A stretch of DNA of 64,000 nucleotides, taken from Halichondria panicea. Its lineage: Eukaryota > Porifera > Demospongiae > Suberitida > Halichondriidae. The position numbers and the translations under genes are program-made. Below, piece by piece: positions 45,501 through 53,036 of the stretch; position 1 is the first letter of the stretch; every line of letters starts with the position of its first letter. The DNA lies in assembly GCF_963675165.1 (NCBI RefSeq), contig NC_087385.1, positions 3,472,501-3,536,500 on the forward strand. Reading direction: 5' to 3'. The notes beneath the pieces are model-generated. The model saw only the letters and a program-made list of their open reading frames with translations. It did not search any database and was not told the origin of the DNA.

Positions 45501-48486
45501 AGCCCAATCTGCACGTACTGTGCGATGGTAAATAAATATTTCTTCGCATGCACAGTTCCATGCAATTACCTAATGTGTACATACACTGGTAACATCTTGC
45601 TCTTCTCCATATAATTATACTACATGTATCTCCTTTCGTCCTAGGATGATCCTCAGTGGTGCAAGCTACAGCACGTGCCAACCGGAGAGGTGCTCATTGG
45701 AATGAAGAAGGTGTTGCCAATGGATCAAGATAATGAGTGGATGCAGCTGGATGAGGCATCAAGACCTTTTGTTGAGGGTAAGTGGGCTCACCATTGATTT
45801 TGCACAAGTTTTAAAGCATGAGGTTAAAGTCCACAACTTACGTTTAGTCATTGTGTGCATGCATGCTCGTTAGTTTCTGGCCCTATCTCTTCTGCAGTGC
45901 CACTGCTGGATGAGCAAGGTGTGGGTGGTAAAGTGCTGATTAAGACAGAAAGCAGTTGCACTGACTCCAGTGGAGACGAGCAGAGCAGTGAGCCACTAAA
46001 CACTCTGCCTTCAACAGAATCAGGTGTGTTGTCTGCTAATGATCGAGTGTCTCGAATGTCCTGTTCCAGGTATTACCTTAAGATTTAACTACATATGAAT
46101 CTTTTGACCTTATACAGAAAGCACCCAGTCTTTCCCCCTCCCTGCCAACGATATATGTAAGCTATATAATTATGTAGGGTATACATAATTATGTAGACTT
46201 GTGTATCTACGTACATGTGCTCTAAATTTATATTTATGTATGCACGTAATAAATATTTTACAGGTAGCACTCACTCTATTCCAGTGTCTACCGATGATAA
46301 GAAATCTATCAGTAAGTATATTAATAGTATAGATCCAGCATCGATTGATTTGAATGCATCTAGGACGGCGCCACACACTGACCCATAGTCAGCGCATGGA
46401 GCTCTCAAGACGAGCATCGTGGGCTGCTGTGCCCTCCCACGGGTCAGATGATCTCACTCATAAGCACCCACAGCACCTCCCTCGTTATCCTCAGACCAAG
46501 GCTGATATTGAGAGGGCTCTGAAAGGAGGTAAAAGGATTGTTAGATCTGAGGTAGAGTCTCAGAGCCGACTTAGAGTACTCTTATACACTAAGCATGAAG
46601 GTTGGAGGCACACAGTCTTGTAATAGCCTATATAGGTGGCACTTTAGCTGCATCTACGCCGTATTTCATGCCTACATATAGACACTGGATCAATTGGCTC
46701 CAAGCGTGGACTCCAAGATCGAGGGACAGCCAGGGTCAAACAACCCATGGTTTATCATAATGTTGCTGGTCAGGTCATTGAGGCTGACGGACTGAAGGGA
46801 GAACTAAGTGAGTTTCTGAGGCATACATGTACACTAGTGTGAATCTTTTTTTGCTACATAGAAATCTGTTATTATAATATTAAGTATAGACCACCTTGAG
46901 CTCTACATCAAAGTGCGGCTGAATAGCCGTCCCAGTTATCAGCGTCAGCAACGGTTTGGTCGTGGTCCAGTAGTGCATAAGACCCGAGTGCTAAGAGGAT
47001 CAAGAAATCCTCAATGGAAAGAGGACTTTATGGTGCGTATATCAATGTGTCATGTGTGTGTATATAACATAAGTATGTAGACTCTGTATAATGGTAGCGT
47101 TCAGCTCGGCTCAATAGTTTTTATGCTATTCCATGATAGGTGAAGGAGAGTCCTGTTCCCTCTGATAGTCTGCTCACTTTGGACCTCAAGAGTGGAAGCA
47201 AGATCAATATTGGTACTCAAGCAATCACTCTAGACAAGTTTTTTGAGGGAAATCTCAAGGCAACCAGGTCAATGGATCTTGGGAATGGTAAGTTGCTGTA
47301 CCATCCTTATTATGCCTCGGTACGCATGCACAAGTGATTTATACTGTAGTATTAGTGGCGTGTAAGTAATAGCTTCTATAGGCTTTTAGCCACTGCTATT
47401 GGTAGCTGCATCAATGTGGCAAGACCTCTATGACACAGGATCTAGGGGGAGGGCAACCATTATTAATTTGTGGACTTCGAATTTTTAGTAGAAGACGATC
47501 TCTCGGGCTGCATGAAAATTAAGTCATAAAAGCGGCTTCCAACTTAGTCTTACATGTAATTCGGAGAGGTTCGCCCTTTCGGAATCAATTCCAACTCCAC
47601 CAAGGCATGTTACCTATGGTGCTTTCATTATAAAAAACATGTAGTAAGAGTAGATTTAATCTTCTTCTCATTGTAGTAACACGGTTTGTTTACCTCTGTA
47701 GTTCTACCTCTGTACCTCTAGCTACCCCAAAGAACCTGAACACTTGATTAGCCCAAGAACCTGAAACACGGAGTACTTTCACCATTTGAGCTAGATCTAC
47801 AAGTAGCTGAACTATATGCAGGGCCACACAAAGAAATCTTTTTGAAAAAGGCTGCTGAAAGCTCACAGGAGGCTGTTTTCCTTGGCCATATTCATGAGCA
47901 AACGGTTTATTGAAATAGTGCTGTACCTCAGCTATAAAACAAACCCCAACGTATCTTGTTTGCGTCCCCCCTTTTTGGAGCCCACAAAGTGTATCCGTTG
48001 TTCCATAGATTCTGAGGAATATCTACCGTTGATCACATGAGAACAAGTTGTGACTGAGATGTTGTTATGGCAGGAAGGGTAGATACCGCCAACATAACAT
48101 AGCTTTGTATAAGCATCATACTCGGTAGAAATGCAATGGCGAACTGACCTCTATAATTATGTTAATTGTTTTGCAACGTTAATATTAATAATTATGGTCA
48201 AGTTTGCCAACAGACAATCCAGAAGGGGGATTTTTGTTCAATCCAACCCAACTATACTATATATTAATCACTGCTACGCTAAAATTAGTGTGATTGTTAT
48301 AATAATAAGTATATACTGTACCATAAAATGTATACCTACCACCACCAGACCTACACACACACGCACACACACACACCGATAGATATGAAGCTTCGTGTCA
48401 GACTCACTCGCCAGCCCACCCCTCAGTCATCGCCTATGACTGCATCAAAGTCCGTCAAACACAAACGATCAAGACAAGTTTCCTAG
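28214..48486 (+). CDS. SMP and multi-C2 membrane protein, extended-synaptotagmin type, 26 exons
   Basis: Exons 28214-28387, 29269-29441, 29570-29655, 30021-30109, 32055-32170, 32455-32583, 32942-33048, 33703-33849, 38740-38864, 38939-39057, 39371-39480, 39620-39726, 40212-40382, 42377-42506, 43462-43577, 43693-43813, 44561-44700, 44915-44995, 45645-45777, 45898-46023, 46264-46311, 46364-46528, 46682-46807, 46890-47032, 47140-47287, 48383-48486; 1077 residues. Residues 39-75 are two adjacent hydrophobic segments (membrane hairpin). Residues about 105-291 form an SMP lipid-transfer domain (SETAEWVNVALNKWW, VLVYLKDYIEPLL). C2-like domains follow at about 325-458, 460-594, 633-790 and 915-1065. 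The second and third keep acidic calcium loops (DADGLSDPY with DWDGPLVGDD; DSNGLSDPY with DKDRFSDD); the first and fourth do not. Such proteins tether the ER to the plasma membrane and move lipids. Stop codon TGA lies in frame at 28193. Confidence 0.88.
28665..29092. mobile_element. MITE with CAGGGGC ends (hAT-like)
   Basis: Left CAGGGGCATAGGCAGGGGGG, right AATCCTGGCTACGCCCCTA; both ends carry AGCACCCC blocks inside. Flanks share ACAAT. The CAGGGGCGTAGCCAGG-type terminus is common among animal hAT-type elements; assignment by ends only. In intron 1 of the SMP-C2 gene. Confidence 0.7.
29750..29960. mobile_element. Fold-back element
   Basis: GTAGACCAGAGGAGGATCGTC...GGTCTTAATCATAAAG is answered by CTTTATGATTAGGACC...GACGATCCTCCTCTGGCCGTAGAC, giving arms of about 45 bp. 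Lies in intron 3 of the SMP-C2 gene. Confidence 0.78.
30110..32054 (+). other. Intron 4 of the SMP-C2 gene
   Basis: 1.9 kb. Contains a type B MITE (30115-30345), an element with CACTATCAGGGT / CCCTGATAGTG ends (30347-30662), and a dispersed repeat with GCGAGGTATACGGTAGTGTGT, GCTAGAACGTTA and GCTGCAAGAAAAGAGCTGCAA (about 30670-31130). A 227-codon minus-strand open frame crosses these repeats and is not a gene. Confidence 0.6.
30115..30345. mobile_element. MITE, TACCGTATAG group, type B
   Basis: Left TACCGTATAGCGCGAAAGTTT, right AAATGTTGTGCTATACGGTA. Interior words GCTTACCAGAACCCACGCC and TTCTAATTAAAGAACAATTT match 5820-6058 in inverse orientation. Confidence 0.78.
32081..32238 (+). repeat. 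Exon fragment duplicated into the next intron
   Basis: 28 bases of exon 5 (32081-32108, starting GTGTCGTAGAACGATGCTTG) recur without change at 32211-32238, 41 bp into intron 5, followed by further similarity (CTTTCCC, then TTTGTACTGCG). In the same frame the second copy meets a stop soon after, so it is not an alternative exon. Confidence 0.75.
33150..33235. mobile_element. Partial type A fold-back element
   Basis: CAGGTAATTTTCGTGGGGTA followed by GACCTCCACGAAATTTTCCCC: the two arms of a type A MITE without the TACCGTATAG tips. In intron 7 of the SMP-C2 gene. Confidence 0.55.
34294..35655. mobile_element. DNA element with 14-bp terminal repeats and CACACGTG clusters
   Basis: Perfect inverted ends CCCTTACAGAAATG (34294-34307) and CATTTCTGTAAGGG (35642-35655). 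The outer 350 bp on each side are packed with CACACGTGTG, GCACACGTGC and CATGCGTGC words, including a perfect 16-bp-arm palindrome at 34647-34680 with a 2-bp loop. The middle is ordinary AT-rich DNA, and the right half holds an 81-bp minisatellite. No transposase frame seen, so non-autonomous; no clear target duplication. Confidence 0.72.
35231..35500. repeat. 81-bp minisatellite, 3.3 copies
   Basis: Units start GTGTG(A/G)AACGAGTGCAG at 35231, 35312 and 35393, with a partial fourth at 35474. Each carries CAAGKACACGTGTGTGGCTTG and CATACCAACT. Because 81 is a multiple of three, frames stay open on both strands; these are not genes. Confidence 0.88.
35858..37669 (+). CDS. POT/SLC15-like transporter, intronless, nested in intron 8
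   Basis: 603 residues from ATG 35858 (the open frame begins 6 codons earlier at a GTG). About twelve hydrophobic segments are visible, the first at about 39-62. GGFIADIYCGRSRIVTISL near residue 90-110 fits the loop 2-3 signature of the proton-dependent oligopeptide transporter branch of MFS; the central loop has NPYKMVVNVLQYVRTHKYPIR and CYGGPFTSCQVEDVKTLGR, and AQSPQAMKGLVFGIFFA matches the helix 10-11 block. Family members move di- and tripeptides or histidine with protons across plasma or lysosomal membranes; the N-terminal ExxER proton motif is not seen, so substrate and coupling are open. The gene has no introns while its host has 25, on the same strand, which suggests arrival as a retrocopy or insertion. 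TGTGTGCAG just before the ATG could be an acceptor of a 5' UTR intron. Confidence 0.82.
   Translation: MSVQVNQEDSHQDTSPPSIIHHKLHFSPRAMCLTSKSSIVLLLWMFVVACVLSGSQYAVIVGIFASGNIPKFSLICFCAFMAIVTACYPIGGFIADIYCGRSRIVTISLTIIWTALLVLVIAELLTIFIIPAPKPVTVFSYVLYAVAFLIEICGVSGFYSNIVQFSLDQLEDAPSHVLGIFLHWCVWVDLFGETVIHVLFALISCKSLSNLPKVVGVCLSGALFAIMSILLVFHIIKKQWFIATNAHYNPYKMVVNVLQYVRTHKYPIRHSALHWTNGERPSRCDFAKNCYGGPFTSCQVEDVKTLGRLVLLLLAIGPVFTVSISTSFFVYPLFSLHVTGQTKECTWQWFLVESGTLSYAVGIVCFPVVMWVVYCVLRNRVPKIIRRLEIGIFLSILGMFSMLVIDLIGHSLRENTNSNCMFLKTYSNSFPALQLPWYVLLFPSCFNMMSYSIVLVTSLEFISAQSPQAMKGLVFGIFFAIKGCYIFVAAVLLVPFSLPFWKKFAHPYVSCGFGYMFTTLLISLVGLFLFACVSRQYKYRVRDEEPFPQAVVEEIYERRIQHNTLDSPVIVPGSGHVDNSFISDAGVTQELVNHMTHTSNYMQ
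37880..38420. mobile_element. Inverted-repeat element downstream of the transporter
   Basis: GTGGGTGCGGTTGAATACACACC near 37976 is matched inverted near 38356, and CCCGGG/CCAGGCAT words occur near both ends. Ends are not sharp. No coding content. Confidence 0.55.
39481..39619 (+). repeat. Intron 11 made largely of (AC)n
   Basis: 139-nt intron between two C2-coding exons. From about 39510 to the acceptor at 39619 it is nearly pure CA/CGCA repeat, ending CACACGCACAG directly on the exon. There is no pyrimidine tract. Confidence 0.9.
39957..40149. mobile_element. Decayed type B fold-back element
   Basis: Shares GTGGAATGGCTTCTAAAAGCATTT, TAGCCACACC, TTAATCTTTGCACGTTATA and the end CATTTCGCACTATACAGTA with 30115-30345. 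Left tip decayed. In intron 12 of the SMP-C2 gene. Confidence 0.65.
40383..42376 (+). other. Intron 13 of the SMP-C2 gene
   Basis: 2 kb. Starts with a run of about 16 C (from 40548), then a dispersed repeat with GAGGCGTAGTCGCACGAGGGA, a (CTGT)n tract and ATTCGTGGATTAGCAAAGT (about 40570-40960). A minus-strand open frame of 77 codons at 41117-41350 has no recognised content. No other gene visible. Confidence 0.5.
40570..40990. repeat. Dispersed repeat copy (CCTCGAGGC family)
   Basis: TATGCCTTGAGGCGTAGTCGC, a GTCTGTCTGTCTGTC tract, CAACAGTTGCAATGCGACGAA and AGCTTCTATAGGTTTCTAGCC match the inverse of 11455-11935 and the direct text at 42645-42985. Confidence 0.65.
42645..42985. repeat. Dispersed repeat copy (CCTCGAGGC family)
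   Basis: TATGCCTCGAGCCGTAGCCGC, GTAACTGCTCAACGGTTGCAA, CTTCTATAGGCTTCAAGCCAC and the tail GAGTTAGTCTTGCACTAAAGC match 40570-40990 base for base over long runs. Lies in intron 14 of the SMP-C2 gene. Confidence 0.65.
43942..44325. mobile_element. TACAGTAGACTCTCG-type MITE
   Basis: Ends CAGTAGACTCTCACTATTCCG and GGATTAACGAGAGTCTATACTGTA; interior blocks as in 15850-16225. In intron 16 of the SMP-C2 gene. Confidence 0.74.
45139..45380. mobile_element. Element with GGCGC ends
   Basis: TTTGGCGCTTATAATTATTAGAG near the left and TTGGCGCTGTAATTAGAAAAAAG at the right, with several TTGGCGCT / AGCGCCA words in between. A shorter relative with AATTACAGCGCCAG / CTGGCGCTTGTAATT ends lies at 57463-57587. 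In intron 18 of the SMP-C2 gene. Confidence 0.5.
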
Positions 48487-48910
48487 TTGAGCCAGTTCTA
48501 TATTATAAATTATCTCTTGCAACTATAGTTTTTATGACAATATAATTTTTATGGCACAGTGCTCAGTATAGCTACGATTATAACTATTGTGATTTAGGTA
48601 CGTGTTTGCAGTTGTTGTGTTCGTATCGTTCTGATAAAATAATAATGTTCTTCTTTCCAATGGCATTTACCATAATTGCACAGCATGCTGAGACAGTGCA
48701 GTACGTCTAATACAAAATTATAAAAGTTGTTTGAGGTGACGTGGCAGGTGGGTATTAAAGTAGTTCATGAGAATGTACTTTGTTTATGATCGTATAACTG
48801 ACATATCAAATTTAAATACATGCGCATGCACAAAGAAATTTTTAACAATACTAAAGTGCGTATAACATTTTTCACTGGTGGGTTGAAACTGTGTTTGTTC
48901 TCTTTATTAG
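48487..48910. other. Intergenic gap between convergent SMP-C2 and LRRC57 genes
   Basis: 424 bp of AT-rich sequence between the two stop codons. The LRRC57 polyadenylation signal (TTTATT on the plus strand, 48903-48908) is at its right edge. No repeat or coding signal recognised. Confidence 0.55.
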
Positions 48911-51900
48911 CTACTCGGCTTTCATCTTAGTTGCAGTATATCGCCGACAATACTGTATTATTATAAAGAACATGCACGTTTATACATAATTATATGACAA
49001 TACTATAATACTATACACATGCATGTATTAAATGTCATAATTATAATTACAGTAGACTCTCGGCCCCACTTGGGACAGTGCAGCTTGGCCAGAATAGCTG
49101 CGACTAAAAAACGACCTTACCTCGATCGAATCTAGTTTGGGCAGCCAGTACTGGCCAGTATACAGAATAGTAAACGGCCGCATTTCAGGACGAGTTTGTG
49201 AAGTATAAACATCTAGCTAGCAATCCGTGCTAAACCAAATGGCTGGTATAATATCGATCGAGGTGGCCGTATAGAGAGCTGAAAGAGTCTATATAATTAT
49301 GATCTGAGGGATCCAGTTTACTTAGCAATTACCACAGGAGTTACATAATTATTATACATGCATGCATGTACCTCATCGTATTGAGGAAGTTCTTCTAAGT
49401 CCTTCTTTGTGAATAAGTTTCCGTCTACACACAGCAGTGATATATTAGACTCTGAGAGTATAGTTACTGGAAAGCCCATGAGTTGTAAATTGTTCTCCTC
49501 CAATCTCAACACTTTAAGTCTCTTGCATCTAGCCAGACACTCAGGGACTATTTGAATACTGTTCCTATTCAGGTTTAGTTCAACGACATTCAAATTTTCC
49601 AATCCCTCATTCGGCAATGCTTCAATAGAGTTATCTGATAGGTTGACGAAATCCAACTTCATCATATGACAGAGAAAGTAGGGGAAGTGTTTGATTTGGT
49701 TATGTGAGAAATTGACGGATTTTAGAGTTTTTATGTTGACACACGAGTCAGGGAAAGACATCATTTGATTGTGCTCTAGACTGAGAGTTTCCAGCCTCTT
49801 TAGATTTCCAATTGTATCAGGCAGTTCAGCTGTGCAAAATCAGAGTACAGGTGAAGTATATATACCTCCCGCCGATTATTTTCTTTTACAGCCTATAGTT
49901 ATGACTACTACATGTAGTCATATATTATAGGGGGGAGAAAGCCAGGTATGCACAATGGATCTGTAAAGCATTAACTCACTCAGTTTGTTGTGTGTGAGCA
50001 CCAATGACTTGAGGTTAGTGAACTCTCCAATCACAGGAGGAAGGGATAGTATCCTATTCATAGACATGTCCAGACTTCTTAATGTGCCCTTCACCACAGG
50101 AAGCTGCTCAGGAAGCTGCAAGTCAGAGGATTCTAATAACACCCAACACATGTACTTGGGTGAAATGCATAATTTTCGGGTACCCAGATCATAGATATAG
50201 ATACTACATGGATATGAAACGCCCCTGGATTACGGATAGTATCCTGAGTTTTGCTGGGAGCATGATTGCCTCGCAGCTACCAGAAAATGAATTAAGAGCT
50301 ATTGGCAAGCTAAGAATCTGTTGTCACAAAAATCTACGATTGGACACTGAAGTGCTACCACTGTGATTGGTTTAACTAAGTCTGTAAAGTAAGGATTATT
50401 CCAGTCAGAGCGTTGTAGCTGATTTGTGGAGCTGAAAATGGCTGTATTCACTCTTTTAATAACTTTGTGTCAGTTGATCTGTTGTTTGAAATGAATTGCT
50501 GTGTTTATTTTATGTGTAGTAGATAGCCAGTATGTATAGTTACTGGGTCCACATACTTCTGACTTTGTGCATGCTTTAACTATTACGAAGGTGTTTTCAG
50601 GTGTCCTTCTTTGTGTCCGTTGATTTCTATAACAACATTTCTTGAATGTCAATACTAAGTTTTATTGCGTAGAGTAAGGGCATGTTCACCGGGTACACTA
50701 AGTTCTATTGATGCACATGTCTTAGTTGCTAAAAATCAAGTTCATATACTAAAAATTCACGCTTTTAATGAAATTTGTTGTTGTATCTGAGACGCTCTCA
50801 GAGCTGGAACAACTAGTGACACACTTTCAGTAGCATCCGGAATAATTGTATACTAGACCGTTATATCCGAGGCAGCAATCATCATCCCAACTCAAACGTC
50901 CGTTCACGGAGGCGTTTCATATCCATGTAATTCATAGTATCTATGCCCAGACCCTCTAATTACATGTATGCATTTGTGTGTACAGACTCTGCACATAGTG
51001 TCGTTTTATAACATTATTTGTCTAGTTGAGCTTTCTACTGTCAAATGTCATCATACTGAATATCTGTAAGCTTTTGCTGGCTGATCCACTAGTGCCAAAC
51101 AGTGTCACTATAAGTATGCCTTAGCTAACAACATAACAACTAGACTAGAAACCACTCTCTTTTTCTCCTGAGGGAAGGGACTGGTAAGCTGCCGTGTTGA
51201 GAGTTGTCCCAGTGCGTGAGATTCTGCGCTCCAGTCACAAATACTCATGTTCTACCGCCCACGCACTTACCGTATATCTTCTAATTAATGTGACAGGCTC
51301 TGGGAAAACCAGACATTTGGAGCAGAATTTGGTATTGAGCTATAGCTAAATTTGTGCCTACAGTGTAAAATCTCAAATAAAATTTTATTGGTGTATAAGT
51401 ATCTATAGTCCTTCTACTACCTCTCTGTAAAATCTGATGCTCTAAATCCAACTCTTTCCATCGAAGCGCCTCATCCAAACTTTCGCTATTACCTTATTTT
51501 TCCTAATTGAACAATCTTTGAGAGGCGTTTTCTCGATACTACATTTTACGGCTTCAAGTTTCTAACGAGCATAACTCAGGTATGAAACTAGGTATGTGAA
51601 CACTAAGCATATCATTAAGTAGGCAATGCTCTGCTCTATCACTTGGTACATTAATCAACGAAATTTTAGTCTGCTCCAAATGTCTGGTTTTCCCAGAGCC
51701 TGTCACATTTATCGGACACTGCTAATTATCCCGGACACTCTTCTAGGCAATTTTCGTTGTTCTAATACAAAGGACACTCTGGTGCTTTAATAATACATTT
51801 GTTCAAAATATCCGGACAATACCTTGAAAAGTTGAGTTACATTCATAGCCGGCCAGTAATACTTAGAGTGCTGCAGTAAGATAGCTTTGAGTAGCTAGTC

Positions 51901-52912
51901 TTAGATAGCTAGTGCAACTATTCAGTCGCACACTGTTCTATTAAACTTAGCTAGCTCGCATGCAGCTGCATGCTTGTTTTAATTATTCCGGTTCGCATGC
52001 TCTAGATATAAAAATCTGTTCCGGACAATTAATTATTTTTTTGCTGCCGATAAATTAGAACATATACGGTACTTATTACTGCACAAAATAGTACCAGCCT
52101 TGGGTAGAAATACATCTCTGCCGGCCTGTAATGGAGGCTAAAAGTATATCACCCACACATTACGTGATTTACATCAGTTTTTCAGGGGTTTAATTTTGGG
52201 CACTCCTGATTTGTTGCACACGCTGGAATTCCAGCGGCTCAATCAGATTGACTTATTCTATTCAGGTGATATTATAGGAGGCAATAAATAACTGCACGTT
52301 GCTCAACGCATTTGGATAATCATTAACGCATGCATTACGCATGGTAAACGCTTCATACGTAGACACTGCTACGAAGCATAAGCAAGCCAAGCAGGGGTCC
52401 TTGGGCACAGAGTTAGCACCACAGGCAAAACACATAATAGATTGAAGCACGCTCTTCAGAGAGAGACATGCCTGCGCTTGACGCTTTGCACAATTAACAA
52501 ATACGCGGGGCGTAAGGTCAGGAATTGTCCATTGGTCTGGCACATTCCATTGTGAAATGACCTCAAGACAAGAGTCCTTCTTAGGAGGGGGCTGATCCAT
52601 GAGACTAACCAGACGGTAGTACAGTAACATGATGAAGATCTGGCTACTGCCCTATATTTTGAGCAAATCAATGAACTTGACTACTTTGTTCCTGAAAAAC
52701 TAGCTCCACTAAATAGCCTAGTCCCAAGGCCGGAGACTAGCTTCACTGCACTACAGATAAACACACTTTAATTAATTAAAACTGGTTCTAATTCTGTTAT
52801 CAACCGTATTTACTGGTCTCACCTGCTCGAGTTTCATGTCTCTCAAAGAACACACACCAGTCCTGCTGGCTTGATCTATTCTCTGAGCCACTGCACTGCT
52901 TGAAGCACCCAT
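48911..52912 (-). CDS. LRRC57: Leucine-rich repeat protein LRRC57
   Basis: Four minus-strand exons: 52912-52823, 50115-49980, 49829-49372, 48952-48911; 241 residues, close to the known vertebrate length. It starts [20 protein letters not shown], so Gly2 is a likely N-myristoylation site as in family members. Eight or so leucine-rich repeats follow ([74 protein letters not shown]), then the closing [19 protein letters not shown] and [13 protein letters not shown]. The last exon codes only 13 residues and is easily missed; reading through its donor gives a spurious different tail. LRRC57 is a small conserved membrane-associated LRR protein of unclear function. The stop codon is followed after one base by TAATAAA. 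The ATG is 124 bp from the divergent TTC36 ATG. Confidence 0.93.
49048..49293. mobile_element. TACAGTAGACTCTCG-type MITE, decayed
   Basis: Left end TACAGTAGACTCTCGGCCCCA; interior GGGCAGCCAGTACTGGCCAGT and CGAGGTGGCCGTATAGAGAG; right end degraded (GAAAGAGTCTATA). Sits in intron 3 of LRRC57. Confidence 0.65.
51268..52071. mobile_element. TACCGTATATCTTCTAATT-family MITE split by an insertion
   Basis: Left tip TACCGTATATCTTCTAATTA (51268-51288) and right tip TAGAACATATACGGTA (to 52071). The sequence continues at 51708 with TTATCGGACACTGCTAATTA, so the 419 bp between are inserted. Interior shares the GCAACTATTCAGTCGCACACT block with other copies. Confidence 0.8.
51289..51707. mobile_element. Nested element with about 38-bp terminal inverted repeats
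   Basis: TGTGACAGGCTCTGGGAAAA...TTTGGAGCAG at the left is matched exactly by CTGCTCCAAA...TTTTCCCAGAGCCTGTCACA at the right. Inserted inside the terminal repeat of the MITE at 51268-52071. No coding capacity beyond a short chance frame. Confidence 0.85.
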
Positions 52913-53036
52913 TATTTATAATGCACAACAGCTCAGTAAACCACACCAGTAAACGTAAAAACAGTGGCAACCTGCTCTTCTAATATAAGGATATCTCTAC
53001 CAAAAGAAAATTTGAAGCAATTATTATTGCACAAGA
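52913..53036. promoter_or_regulatory. Shared region between divergent LRRC57 and TTC36
   Basis: 124 bp between the two start codons, so both promoters and 5' UTRs must lie here. AT-rich, with no obvious TATA box at a useful distance. Bidirectional use is inferred from spacing. Confidence 0.55.

Larger units (their letters stand above)
50116..52822 (-). other. Intron 1 of LRRC57
   Basis: 2.7 kb. Contains an element with about 35-bp inverted ends (50190-50955: ACATGGATATGAAACGCC and GGCGTTTCATATCCATGT), the nested pair at 51268-52071, and at 52262-52630 a 122-codon minus-strand open frame with a [11 protein letters not shown] stretch and several Cys, which may be a decayed mobile-element protein but is not assigned. 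Confidence 0.55.

Noticed and set aside
49318..49371. Direct read-through tail of the third LRRC57 exon
   Set aside because: The donor GAG|GTACAT followed by the small exon 48952-48911 gives the conserved family ending; the read-through tail does not resemble it.
52262..52630. 122-codon minus-strand frame in LRRC57 intron 1
   Set aside because: It has some protein-like features, but no family could be named and no spliced partner exons are visible. Mentioned only within the intron entry.
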